This document shows positions 1-7,857 of a stretch of DNA of 64,000 nt, piece by piece (within the stretch, counting starts at the first letter, position 1; each line of letters starts with the position of its first letter). The stretch lies in the NCBI GenBank assembly GCA_014896235.1, contig JADBKU010000004.1, positions 35,528 to 99,527 of the forward strand, given 5' to 3'. The notes under the pieces are model-generated. The model worked only from the letters and a program-made list of their open reading frames with translations. It had not been told where the DNA came from and ran no database searches. The stretch is from a bacterium (lineage in GTDB: Bacteria; Desulfobacterota; Binatia; Binatales; Binataceae). The position numbers and the translations under genes were made by a program.

Positions 1-11
1 AGGAAGCATCT

Positions 12-764
12 GTGTCGCCAAAACCAGGAATCGACGGGAAAGCGTTGGGCCGGCTGCGCAATTTGGCGTGGTTAAGCCCGGATCAGCTGCAAGGACTTGC
101 GCAAAGCCTTGTTCCGCAAAAAATCAAACGTCACGATACGATATTCTTCGAGGGCGAAAGCGCTAATCGCGTCTTCGTGTTGCTCTCGGGCGTGGCGAAA
201 CTTTCGTTTCTCCATCGCGAGGAACGAGTACTGGTGGGACTGGTGGGGCCGGGCGAAGTGTTCGGCGTATCCTCGCTGTTACCGCGCGTGACGAGGCCTT
301 TTCGCTGCGACGCGTTCAGCGACTGCACAATCGGCGTGGTGCGGCCCGAGACTTTCGTCGGACTGGTGCTGGGCGTGCCGCTGGAGCGCTTCAGCCGCAC
401 GCTTGAAATCACGGTCGGGCGATGGTGGATGATGCTGCAGCGCTACACCAACTTTGTTGGGCTTAGCGTACGCGAGCGCCTGGCCGGAGCGCTGCTGGAA
501 TTGACCGCGAAATTCGGCGTCGAAGACGCGCGCGGGACTTTGCTCACACTCAAACTGACCCACGCGGACTTGGCCGAATTGGTCGGCGCATCGCGCCAGC
601 GCACGACCGAACAGCTCAATGAATTCGAGGACGAAGGCATAATCATCCGCGACGGACGGCGCTTGATCATCGTGCCGGAACAATTGCGCGCATTGATCGA
701 GGCGCCCACCAACGAACCGGCCCGGCCGCCTGACGACGGCGCCGGACAGAACCGCCGGAACTGA
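12..764 (+). CDS. Crp/Fnr family transcriptional regulator
   Basis: A 250-residue one-component regulator. The N-terminal half (about residues 20-135) is a cyclic-nucleotide-binding-type jelly roll containing a GEVFG turn. The C-terminal winged helix-turn-helix lies at about 182-220, with the recognition segment LAELVGASRQRTTEQL. The cAMP-contacting Arg-Ser/Thr pair of true CRP proteins is replaced by RPF in the phosphate-binding-cassette region, and there is no N-terminal cysteine cluster, so it is unlikely to be a cAMP receptor or an FeS-type FNR; its ligand is unknown. Start is GTG, 7 nt after AGGA at the very edge of the window. It lies 30 nt upstream of a co-directional hydrolase and may be co-transcribed with it. 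Confidence 0.9.
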   Translation: MSPKPGIDGKALGRLRNLAWLSPDQLQGLAQSLVPQKIKRHDTIFFEGESANRVFVLLSGVAKLSFLHREERVLVGLVGPGEVFGVSSLLPRVTRPFRCDAFSDCTIGVVRPETFVGLVLGVPLERFSRTLEITVGRWWMMLQRYTNFVGLSVRERLAGALLELTAKFGVEDARGTLLTLKLTHADLAELVGASRQRTTEQLNEFEDEGIIIRDGRRLIIVPEQLRALIEAPTNEPARPPDDGAGQNRRN

Positions 765-794
765 ACGGCACGAACCAATCGGAGCGATCAAACG

Positions 795-1631
795 TTGCCA
801 GGACAAAACGTCTTTTACCAAGCCAACGGCCTCAAACTGCACTACCTGGATTTCGGAAACACGGGCGCGCCAACGCTGGTGTGCATCCACGGATTGAGCG
901 GCAATGCGCACAATTTCGACGCGCTCGCGCCGCATCTGACGGACCGCTACCACGTGATTTCCGTGGACGTGCGCGGACGCGGCGACAGCGCATGGGGACC
1001 GCCGAGCGAATATGCGCCACCGTTTTATGTCAAGGACTTGGACGCGCTGCTGAACACGCTCGGCGTATCGCGGGTTACGCTGGTCGGCACCTCGATGGGC
1101 GGCATCATCTCCATGATCTTCGCCGGCGGCTATCCGGAGCGGGTCGAGAAATTGGTCTTGAACGATATCGGTCCCGAAATCGATCCGGTCGGACTCAAGC
1201 GGATCACCGACTATTTCACGACGGCGCAGAACGAATTCAACGATCTGGACGAAGTCGCCGCCTACTATCGCAAGAACTATCCGTTCCTCGCCAAGACGCC
1301 GCAGCCGGAGTTGATCGAGTTCGTGCGATGGGCGGTCAAGCCGAACGGACGGGGTAAGCTGGTCTGGAAGATCGATCCCGCGGTCCGGAATATCCCGCGT
1401 TCCGGCAGCGAAGCGCGCCCGATGGACCTGTGGGTGCCGTTCGCGCGCATCGCCGCGCAGATGCTGGTCGTACGCGGCGCGGAAAGCGACATCCTTTCCG
1501 CCGAGACCGCGGCCCGGATGGGCCGTGTCCTGCGCGGCACGCGCATCGCCGAGGTTCCGGGCGTGGGACACGCGCCAACGCTGACCGAGCCGGAGGCGCT
1601 CGCCGCAATCCGCGATTTCCTGCTGAACTGA
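795..1631 (+). CDS. alpha/beta hydrolase
   Basis: A 278-residue soluble alpha/beta-hydrolase-fold enzyme. The oxyanion motif is CIHG near residue 31. The nucleophile elbow GTSMGG puts Ser at 100. The expected acid and base are Asp232 (in ESDILS) and His259 (in GVGHAP). Length and layout fit small esterases or C-C hydrolases; the substrate cannot be read from sequence. It resembles the hydrolase at 58847-59761 around the -DIxPEI- segment and a later K-x-x-W-K-x-DP motif, so the two are probably paralogues. TTG start with GGAG about 11 nt upstream; no better ATG fits the family N-terminus. It follows the Crp-like gene closely. Confidence 0.88.
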   Translation: MPGQNVFYQANGLKLHYLDFGNTGAPTLVCIHGLSGNAHNFDALAPHLTDRYHVISVDVRGRGDSAWGPPSEYAPPFYVKDLDALLNTLGVSRVTLVGTSMGGIISMIFAGGYPERVEKLVLNDIGPEIDPVGLKRITDYFTTAQNEFNDLDEVAAYYRKNYPFLAKTPQPELIEFVRWAVKPNGRGKLVWKIDPAVRNIPRSGSEARPMDLWVPFARIAAQMLVVRGAESDILSAETAARMGRVLRGTRIAEVPGVGHAPTLTEPEALAAIRDFLLN

Positions 1632-1652
1632 ACGGCCGATCCGATACGCGCG

Positions 1653-1693
1653 CGGCGCGATAGGCGCGACAAGTGACCGCGCCTATCGCGCCG
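1653..1693. terminator. long perfect hairpin between convergent genes
   Basis: A perfect 16-bp inverted repeat (arms 1653-1668 and 1678-1693, CGGCGCGATAGGCGCG on the left) with a 9-nt loop lies between the hydrolase stop (1631) and the end of the minus-strand dehydrogenase (1721). Position and strength suggest a bidirectional terminator, although neither side has a clear T tract. Confidence 0.6.
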
Positions 1694-1720
1694 GGCCGGC
1701 TTCGCGCAACGCACCTGCGA

Positions 1721-2733
1721 TCAGTGCGGAAATTCAACGATCACTTTGGCGCGTCCGCCCGGTTTTCGCAGCGCTTCGAACATCTCCGGCACTTGATCGA
1801 CGCTGATGACGTCGGTGACCATCGGTTGCGGCTTGATTCGGCCGCTTGAAAGCGCCGCGATCGTCTCGTCGAAATCCGGCGGATCGTAGCCCAGCACGAA
1901 ATTGACGCTGACTTCCTTGAAGATGCATTTAAGCGGCGTGATCTGATCCGGCTCCATGCATACGCCGACCACAACCACCTGGCCGCGGGGGCGCACCATT
2001 TCGATCGCGTTATCCAGCGTACCTTTCACTCCGATGCACTCGAAGACCGTCGCCGGGCTCTCGCCGGTCATCTCACGCACATGGACGGCGGGATCCTTTT
2101 CTTTCGGATTCACTACCACATCGGCGCCCAGTTTCCGCGCCAGTTCCGCACGGCCCTCGGCGAGTTCCGAAACCACGACGGTCGCGCCTTTGCCTTTCGC
2201 CCATGAGCCGGCCAGGCCGATCGGCCGGCGCCCATCACGACTGCTACATCGCCGGCACGGATTCCGGAGCGCTTGACCGCATGCAATCCGACCGACAACG
2301 GTTCGACCATCGCGCCGTCGCGCGACGAGACATTGTCGGGCAGCTTGAACAGGCTCTGCGCGCCGCACGCGACGAATTCGGCATAGGCGCCCGGCAATTG
2401 GCCAAGGCCGAGACCCTGCAGCTTGTGGCAATGAATCTCCATCCCCCGCTTGCAGCGATCGCATTCGCCGCATGAGTTGAAGGGCAGCGCCGAAACGCGA
2501 TCGCCCAGCTTGAATCCGCTCACCCCCGCTCCGATCTCGTGCACCTCGCCGCAAAATTCGTGGCCCATGATCGTGTCGGGCGGCATGCCGAAGCCGTATT
2601 GCACGGCGTGAAGATCGGAACCGCAGATGCCGCAGGCGTGGACTTTCAGCACGACCTCGCCCGGCTTCGCCTGAGGCTTGGGCGCGTCGATCACGGCCAT
2701 TTCGTTGGGCCGCTTGTAAACCGCGACTTTCAT
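1721..2733 (-). pseudogene. zinc-dependent alcohol dehydrogenase (MDR superfamily), frameshifted
   Basis: Two overlapping reading frames together encode a full-length medium-chain zinc alcohol/polyol dehydrogenase of about 337 residues. The N-terminal part (from ATG at 2733) has the catalytic zinc site GICGSDLH, the GHEFCGEV motif and the four structural-zinc cysteines in C-x2-C-x2-C-x7-C spacing. The frame breaks inside the Rossmann turn. Translation reads VVMGAG then RSAW, whereas the next frame continues PIGLAGSWAKG and runs to the stop at 1721. One missing G on the plus strand near 2222-2224 explains it. Everything else is well conserved, so this is either a very recent mutation or a sequencing/assembly error. 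It lies 28 nt downstream of the glyoxalase gene, in the same operon. Confidence 0.85.
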
Positions 2734-2761
2734 CGTGAATCCCTTTGTGTCGGCCGCGGCT

Positions 2762-3163
2762 CTACGCCGCAGCGGATTTGCCCTGTTGAATCAGTTCGAT
2801 TTTGTAGCCATTCGGATCTTCAATAAAGGCTATTTCAGGGCCGCCGAACTTCATCGGACCCGGTTCGCGCACGACCTTGACGCCACGCCGCTTCAGCGTG
2901 TCGCAGGTCGCATAAATATCATCGACGCCGACCGCGAGATGCCCGAACGCCGTGCCGATATCGTAGCTGGACGTGTCCCAGTTGTGAGTCAACTCGATGA
3001 CCGTCTGATTGCGTTCGTCGCCGTATCCGACAAAGGCCAGCGTGAAGCGGCCGTTCGGATAATCATGCTTGCGCAGCAACGTCATGCCCATCGCGTCGCA
3101 ATAGAATTTCAGCGATTCGTCCAGATTGTTGACGCGAATCATCGTATGCAGCAGGCGCATCAT
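2762..3163 (-). CDS. gloA: VOC family protein, lactoylglutathione lyase-like (glyoxalase I)
   Basis: A 133-residue single-domain VOC protein with the length and layout of bacterial glyoxalase I, which isomerises the hemithioacetal of methylglyoxal and glutathione. Metal ligands of the family are all present: His in LLHTMIRV, Glu in VIELTHNW, His in FGHLAV and Glu in YKIELIQ. The segments LDESLKFYCDAMGM and IEDPNGYKIEL are typical of GloA. The start has tandem ATG codons. It begins 3 nt after the stop of the upstream UPF0175 gene and precedes the dehydrogenase, consistent with a short operon. Glutathione as thiol is inferred from the family. Confidence 0.9.
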   Translation of the reverse strand: MMRLLHTMIRVNNLDESLKFYCDAMGMTLLRKHDYPNGRFTLAFVGYGDERNQTVIELTHNWDTSSYDIGTAFGHLAVGVDDIYATCDTLKRRGVKVVREPGPMKFGGPEIAFIEDPNGYKIELIQQGKSAAA

Positions 3164-3166
3164 GGT

Positions 3167-3451
3167 TCAGTTCTCCCCGCGGCTGGTCTGCGCTCCGCGC
3201 GCGGCGACAAGCCGGCCCAGCTCGCCTTTGATTTGGTCGAATTGCTTTTCGGTCGGAACGATTCCCGCCCGCTCCATCATCGCGACCAGTTCCCAGCGCT
3301 CGACGCCGAGCATCCGGACGGCTTCGTGCTCGTGCAGGCGGCGCGCGCGCAATAATTCGAGCGCCGCGAACTCGCGCACGCGCGCCGCGAAATCTTCCGC
3401 GCGGAACTCGTCGTCGAAGACGCCGGGCGGTATGTCGAGATCGATTCGCAT
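3167..3451 (-). CDS. UPF0175-like small protein
   Basis: A 94-residue acidic protein. The pattern fits UPF0175: a short N-terminal strand (MRIDLDIPPGVF), a helix rich in E/A/R, then a helix-turn-helix-like segment with AVRMLGVERWELVAMMERAGI and a C-terminal helix. Many UPF0175 members are thought to be antitoxin-like DNA-binding proteins, but no partner toxin is visible; the next gene, 3 nt downstream, is glyoxalase I. The assignment is tentative and the role is not known. Divergent from the acyl-CoA dehydrogenase at 3646. Confidence 0.6.
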   Translation of the reverse strand: MRIDLDIPPGVFDDEFRAEDFAARVREFAALELLRARRLHEHEAVRMLGVERWELVAMMERAGIVPTEKQFDQIKGELGRLVAARGAQTSRGEN

Positions 3452-3645
3452 AAGGAGTGCACGGATTTTCGCATACCTTGGCGCGCGGTCAAGCCCGATT
3501 CAACGCGCGCGCCGGCATCAGATTGTTCGTGGCGCTTTGGTTTCATCATGCTACAATTCGCGAAAACAGGCGGCGCCGGATTGGGGCGACGGGCGTAGCA
3601 ACGCGCGCGCGGCGCGGGCCGGCAGCCGGAAATCGGGAGTCATCG

Positions 3646-4845
3646 ATGGATTTCAAATACAGCGCGGAAGCGGAGGCCTTCCGGCGCGAATTCCGCACTT
3701 GGCTTGAAGCGAACATGCCAAAGCGCCGCTCGGAGAACGACGAAGAACCGGGCAGCGATTTCGTTCGCACTAATGAGGACGATTGGCAATTCAGCCTAGC
3801 CTGGCATCGCAAGATGCACGCGGGCGGCTGGGTGGGCGTCAACTGGCCGAAAGAGTACGGCGGCCGCGGCGCGACACTGGAGCAGATGGTCGTTTACAAC
3901 GAAGAGCTGGTGCGCGCGCACGCTCCGGGAATCGTCAACGGCCTCGGCATCATGCTGGTCGGCCCGACGTTGATTCATTGGGGCACCGAGGAGCAGAAGA
4001 AGCGCTTCGTGCCGAAAATTCTGTCGGCGGACGAAATCTGGTGCCAGGGCTATTCCGAACCCGGCGCCGGATCGGACGTGGCGTCGCTGAAAACCCGCGC
4101 GATCGAAGAAGGCGATTATTTCATCGTCAACGGGCAGAAGGTGTGGACGTCCGGCGCGGACCGCGCCGACTGGTGCATCCTGCTGGTTCGCACCGATCCG
4201 GACGCGCCCAAACATAAGGGCATCAGCTACTTGCTCGTCGATATGCACAGTCCAGGCGTGACGGTGCGCCCGCTGGTCCAGATGACGGGCGAAAAGGGCT
4301 TCAATGAGGTTTTCTTCGAGGACGTGCGCGTGCCGAAGAAAAACCTCGTCGGCGAAAAAAATCAGGGATGGCAGGTGGCCGTGACCACCCTGATGTTCGA
4401 ACGAACGTCGATCGCGGCGATGCGCGACATGATGAGCCCGGTGCGGCAGTTGACGCGCCTCGCCCAATCGATTCGCCGCAACGGCGGCTCCGCGTGGGAT
4501 GACAGCGGCGTGCGCCAGCGTATCGCGGGATTCGCCTGTGAAGCGCAGGCGCTCCGCTACAGCAATCTGCGCCAGTTGACGCGCCGGCTCAAAGGCCTGC
4601 CGCCGGGTCCGGAGGGATCGGCAGGCAAGCTGGTCGTAAGCGATTTGAATTTGCGCATGGCGAAATTCGCGATGGAACTGCTCGGGCCATACAGCCAGTT
4701 CGAGCACGGCGCGGCGATGGCGATGGACGGCGGGCGCTGGTCGTACCGGATGCTCTCGGCGCGCGCGCTCACGATCGCCGGCGGGACCAGCGAAATCCAG
4801 CACAACATTATCGGCGAGCGCGTGCTCGGCCTGCCCAAAGGCTGA
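3646..4845 (+). CDS. acyl-CoA dehydrogenase family protein
   Basis: A 399-residue FAD-dependent acyl-CoA dehydrogenase. The order is the usual N-terminal helical domain, a middle beta domain with WCQGYSEPGAGSD (FAD/substrate contact) and VNGQKVWTSGA, and a C-terminal helical domain ending in IAGGTSEIQHNIIGERVLGLPKG-type sequence. It should introduce an alpha,beta double bond into an acyl-CoA and pass electrons to ETF; chain specificity is not evident. The ATG at 3646 is chosen because GGGAG lies 6 nt upstream and the N-terminus MDFKYSAEAEAFR matches its paralogue at 6502. The upstream in-frame extension is non-coding in character. The two paralogues flank a divergently oriented molybdoenzyme pair. 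Confidence 0.93.
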   Translation: MDFKYSAEAEAFRREFRTWLEANMPKRRSENDEEPGSDFVRTNEDDWQFSLAWHRKMHAGGWVGVNWPKEYGGRGATLEQMVVYNEELVRAHAPGIVNGLGIMLVGPTLIHWGTEEQKKRFVPKILSADEIWCQGYSEPGAGSDVASLKTRAIEEGDYFIVNGQKVWTSGADRADWCILLVRTDPDAPKHKGISYLLVDMHSPGVTVRPLVQMTGEKGFNEVFFEDVRVPKKNLVGEKNQGWQVAVTTLMFERTSIAAMRDMMSPVRQLTRLAQSIRRNGGSAWDDSGVRQRIAGFACEAQALRYSNLRQLTRRLKGLPPGPEGSAGKLVVSDLNLRMAKFAMELLGPYSQFEHGAAMAMDGGRWSYRMLSARALTIAGGTSEIQHNIIGERVLGLPKG

Positions 4846-4870
4846 GCTGACGGGAGTGGCGAAGATGCGC

Positions 4871-4893
4871 GGGTCGGCCAAGCTGGCCGACCC
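4871..4893. terminator. bidirectional terminator hairpin
   Basis: Perfect 10-bp stem GGGTCGGCCA / TGGCCGACCC with a 3-nt loop AGC, between the stop of the acyl-CoA dehydrogenase (4845) and the end of the convergent molybdoenzyme gene (4936). It is followed by a short T-rich stretch on the plus strand. Confidence 0.7.
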
Positions 4894-4935
4894 GTTCTTC
4901 CGGCCGTTAGCGACGCTTCGGACCGGCCCGCCGCG

Positions 4936-5628
4936 TCATACGCCGGCGAACCAGTCGTAACCCTGATTTTCCCAATAACCCCCGCTATTATCCGACAGGA
5001 AATTCACTTCGGCGAGATATTTGCACATCTTGTAGCCCAGCTTGACGGCGGAATAGACGCGCAGCGGCGCGCCGTGGCCGGAGGTCAGCGGATGGCCGTT
5101 CATGCCCCATGCGAGCAACGTCTGCGGATGCATCGCGCTGGCGAGGTCCCAACATGACCAGTAGCCGGAATCGAAGGAACGAAACTCGACGTAGCGCACG
5201 TCCGGCTTGATTCCCACCACTTTCGCCAAATCGCTTACGCGAATCCCTTGCCACGACGCAACCGCGGACCATCCTTCGACGCAATGATGCCGCACGCGCA
5301 TCGAAGTCCGCGTCATCGCCTGAAGCTCGGCGAGCGTGAACCGCCCGGGCCGCTCGACAAGGCCGCCGACCGTCAGAAACCAGTTCGGCGGTACGTCGGG
5401 CGCTTCGTCCGAAATATAATATTCGGGAAAATCATCCTCAGGCGTCGTCGCGGATTCAGGCAGCTCCGGCGCCAGCCGGGATGACGAGAAAATTGCCGCC
5501 TCGAAGCCGGCGTTCCAGTCCTTCATCGCGCGCAGGAACGAAGTCACCGGACGGCTGTCGCATCCGGCAAGAATCGACGCCGCGGCGGCGCCCGCCACGA
5601 AGCGGCGGCGTGAAATCCGGCTATTCAC
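4936..5628 (-). CDS. Tat-exported molybdopterin-dependent oxidoreductase (sulfite oxidase/MsrP family)
   Basis: A 230-residue molybdenum-cofactor enzyme of the sulfite oxidase/YedY fold. A twin-arginine signal starts at residue 6 (SRRRFVAG). It is followed by a hydrophobic stretch ending LAGC (Cys23), a possible lipobox, so the mature enzyme may be a periplasmic lipoprotein. The Mo-ligating cysteine is Cys116 in RHHCVEGWSAVASW, with RVYSAVKLGYKM near the C-terminus as in the family. The GTG start at 5628 is preferred: GGAGGA precedes it by about 5 nt and it places the Tat motif at the N-terminus. It overlaps the end of the cytochrome b gene by 8 nt, indicating translational coupling. Substrate (sulfoxide, sulfite or other) is unknown. 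Confidence 0.88.
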   Translation of the reverse strand: MNSRISRRRFVAGAAAASILAGCDSRPVTSFLRAMKDWNAGFEAAIFSSSRLAPELPESATTPEDDFPEYYISDEAPDVPPNWFLTVGGLVERPGRFTLAELQAMTRTSMRVRHHCVEGWSAVASWQGIRVSDLAKVVGIKPDVRYVEFRSFDSGYWSCWDLASAMHPQTLLAWGMNGHPLTSGHGAPLRVYSAVKLGYKMCKYLAEVNFLSDNSGGYWENQGYDWFAGV

Positions 5629-6289
5629 GTTTTCCTCCGGTGACCATCGCGACGATTTCCTTCGGATGGAGCGCGACCAGAACGAGATGCGCAGCGACGA
5701 AAAGCGCAATCAGGGCAAGTCCGGCGAGATGAACCACGCGCGCGCCGTCATACCCGCCAAACAATCGCGTGAGCGCGTGAAACTGCACCGGCTTGTAAAT
5801 CGCGAGGCCGGACAGGACCATCGCGGCGCCGACAATTACAATCGAAGTGTACGCCAGCCGCTGCAGGCCGTTATAGAAATCATGCGGCGGCGGTTGCCTG
5901 CGAAGCCGCGCGTAATAAAGAAACTGCGCGACGGCGGCGCGCCCGTCGCGCTTCGGATTGAAAATGCGCCGGCGCCATTCGCCGCTTCCCGCAAGATAGG
6001 CGAGATAGATCAGGCCGTTGATCACGAAAAACCAGGCGATCGCAAAATGCCAGTGGCGTCCGCCCGCGAGCCATCCGCCGACCGTCAGCCACTGCGGCGG
6101 CGCGACCCCCTGCAACGGATACCATCCGTAGAGCGCGCCGCGCGGGCCGAGATATGGATAGGCGATGAGAATCTGCAGGCCGCTGCCGGCCATCAGCACG
6201 ATGAACACGGCGTTGCACCAATGGACAACCCGGATCGGAAGCGGTTGCTGGCGTCTGGGATGCGGCAAGCTTTCGGCGGACGCGGCCAT
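5621..6289 (-). CDS. cytochrome b561-type membrane subunit (Ni-hydrogenase/thiosulfate reductase cyt b family)
   Basis: A 222-residue membrane protein with about four transmembrane helices. Candidate haem-ligand histidines are His23 (VVHWCNA), His79/His81 (GRHWHFAIAW), His187 and His201; the last pair has HX13H spacing inside the final helix, suggesting two b haems. The family passes electrons between the quinone pool and a periplasmic partner. Here the partner is almost certainly the Tat-exported molybdoenzyme, whose start codon lies within the end of this gene. This resembles an MsrQ/MsrP arrangement, although the cytochrome looks more like the hydrogenase cytochrome b family than MsrQ. Divergent from the acyl-CoA dehydrogenase at 6502. 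Confidence 0.85.
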   Translation of the reverse strand: MAASAESLPHPRRQQPLPIRVVHWCNAVFIVLMAGSGLQILIAYPYLGPRGALYGWYPLQGVAPPQWLTVGGWLAGGRHWHFAIAWFFVINGLIYLAYLAGSGEWRRRIFNPKRDGRAAVAQFLYYARLRRQPPPHDFYNGLQRLAYTSIVIVGAAMVLSGLAIYKPVQFHALTRLFGGYDGARVVHLAGLALIALFVAAHLVLVALHPKEIVAMVTGGKRE

Positions 6290-6501
6290 CGCTAAAGCTT
6301 TCTCCTTCGCGAATATTAATCTTCATCCAAGCGCAAACGAGCCAGCCTCGCCAGCGCGATTCAGCGCGTGCGACGGGTTTGCGCCGCGCTTTGCGATTTT
6401 GCAACGGCGTGTGCGAGTATCCGCGAAGACGAACTTTCGCCGATGTTCCACGCCCGAACTCGGCGTCGTAGCGGCCGCTTTCAGGCGGAAAGGATGTGCG
6501 C

Positions 6502-7686
6502 ATGGACTTCCGATTCAGCGCTGAAGACGAAGCTTTTCGTGATGAGTTGCGCGGATGGCTCGCGAAAAATCTGCCGCCGGACCATCGCAAACCCGACTTC
6601 ACGGTTGAATTCTTCGCCGACGAAGAAGGCGAGGAATGGGAGCGTCGCGTCGCCTGGCATCGGCGCATGCATTCCGGCGGATGGGTCGCGATTCATTGGC
6701 CAAAAGAGCATGGCGGGCGCGCGGCGAGCCTGACGCAGCAGGTGATCTACCATGAAGAGCTGGCGCGGGCCGGAGCGCCGCAGATGGTGAACGCGCAGGG
6801 AATCGCGCTGGTCGGCCCCACCCTGATGCATTGGGGAAGCGAGGAACAACGTCGGCGCTATTTGCCGAAGATGCTCGCGGCGGAGGAAATCTGGTGCCAG
6901 GGATATTCCGAGCCCGGCTCAGGATCCGATCTGGCGTCGCTTAAAACCACCGCGGTTGAGGACGGCGACGACTTTATCGTCAACGGGCAGAAGGTTTGGA
7001 CCTCGGACGCCCATCACGCGGACATGTGCTTTTTGCTGGTGCGCAGCGATCCTGACGCGCCCAAACATAAAGGCATCACCTACCTGCTCGTCGATATGCA
7101 CAGTCCCGGAATATCGGTGCGGCCATTGGTGCAACTGACCGGCGATCGCGGCTTCAATGAAGTATTCTTCGAGGACGTGCGCGTGCCGAAGGCGAATATC
7201 GTCGGCGGCAAGAACAACGGCTGGCTGGTGGCGCTGACCTCGCTGATGTATGAACGGCGCGCGCGCGACATGACGCCGCTGGTCGAAGATCTCGCCCGTG
7301 TCGCAAAATCGCTTAACCGGGGCGGCAAATCGGCGTGGGACGACGCGCGCGTCCGGCAGCGGCTGGCTGAGTTTCGCGCCGAGGCCGAAGCTGTGCGGTT
7401 GATCGAATTGCGTCAGTTGACCGCGCGATTGAAAGGACGTCCGCCAGGCCCGGAAAGCTCGATACCGAAGCTCACGTATAGCGAGCTGAACGTGCGAATC
7501 AACAAGTTCGCGATGGAATTGCTGGGTCCGTATGCGCAAATCGAATACCGCGCGGACCATGCTCTTGACGGCGGCCGATGGCTGTACCGGATGCTCGCCG
7601 CGCGCGGACTGACGATCGCCGCCGGAACCAGCGAAATCCAGAAGAATATCATCGGCGAACGGATGCTCGGACTGCCGAAGGGATAA
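6502..7686 (+). CDS. acyl-CoA dehydrogenase family protein (paralogue of 3646-4845)
   Basis: A 394-residue acyl-CoA dehydrogenase closely related to the one at 3646, sharing long identical blocks such as WCQGYSEPGSGSD, VNGQKVWTS, GFNEVFFEDVRVPKAN and the C-terminal GTSEIQKNIIGERMLGLPKG-type tail. Its middle region differs, and the stretch after YERR is shorter. The ATG at 6502 has AGGA 7 nt upstream and matches the paralogue's start; an in-frame GTG two codons earlier is less likely. Both enzymes should transfer electrons to ETF. They could be two subunits of a heteromer or have different substrates; sequence alone does not decide. Confidence 0.93.
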   Translation: MDFRFSAEDEAFRDELRGWLAKNLPPDHRKPDFTVEFFADEEGEEWERRVAWHRRMHSGGWVAIHWPKEHGGRAASLTQQVIYHEELARAGAPQMVNAQGIALVGPTLMHWGSEEQRRRYLPKMLAAEEIWCQGYSEPGSGSDLASLKTTAVEDGDDFIVNGQKVWTSDAHHADMCFLLVRSDPDAPKHKGITYLLVDMHSPGISVRPLVQLTGDRGFNEVFFEDVRVPKANIVGGKNNGWLVALTSLMYERRARDMTPLVEDLARVAKSLNRGGKSAWDDARVRQRLAEFRAEAEAVRLIELRQLTARLKGRPPGPESSIPKLTYSELNVRINKFAMELLGPYAQIEYRADHALDGGRWLYRMLAARGLTIAAGTSEIQKNIIGERMLGLPKG

Positions 7687-7857
7687 TCGGCGGATTGCGG
7701 CTTCCGCGCGCCTCGTGCAGTGCGCGCCGATGGGCGCCGCGCCGGCGCGGCAATGAATCCCTGATTACACGCTCCGCGCGCTTGACGAACGATTCAGTGT
7801 CGAACTACTTCAGATTCAGCCGGGTTACGAAATCCAAGGTCGAATCGAGGCTAAGTC

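Noticed and set aside
279..1571. Minus-strand open frame of 430 codons opposite the regulator and hydrolase
   Set aside because: Antisense to two well-supported genes; it has no domain and arises from high GC content.
3523..3557. Promoter candidate TTGTTC ... TACAAT before the acyl-CoA dehydrogenase
   Set aside because: The spacer is 23 nt, too long for a sigma-70 promoter; the -10-like box alone is not enough.
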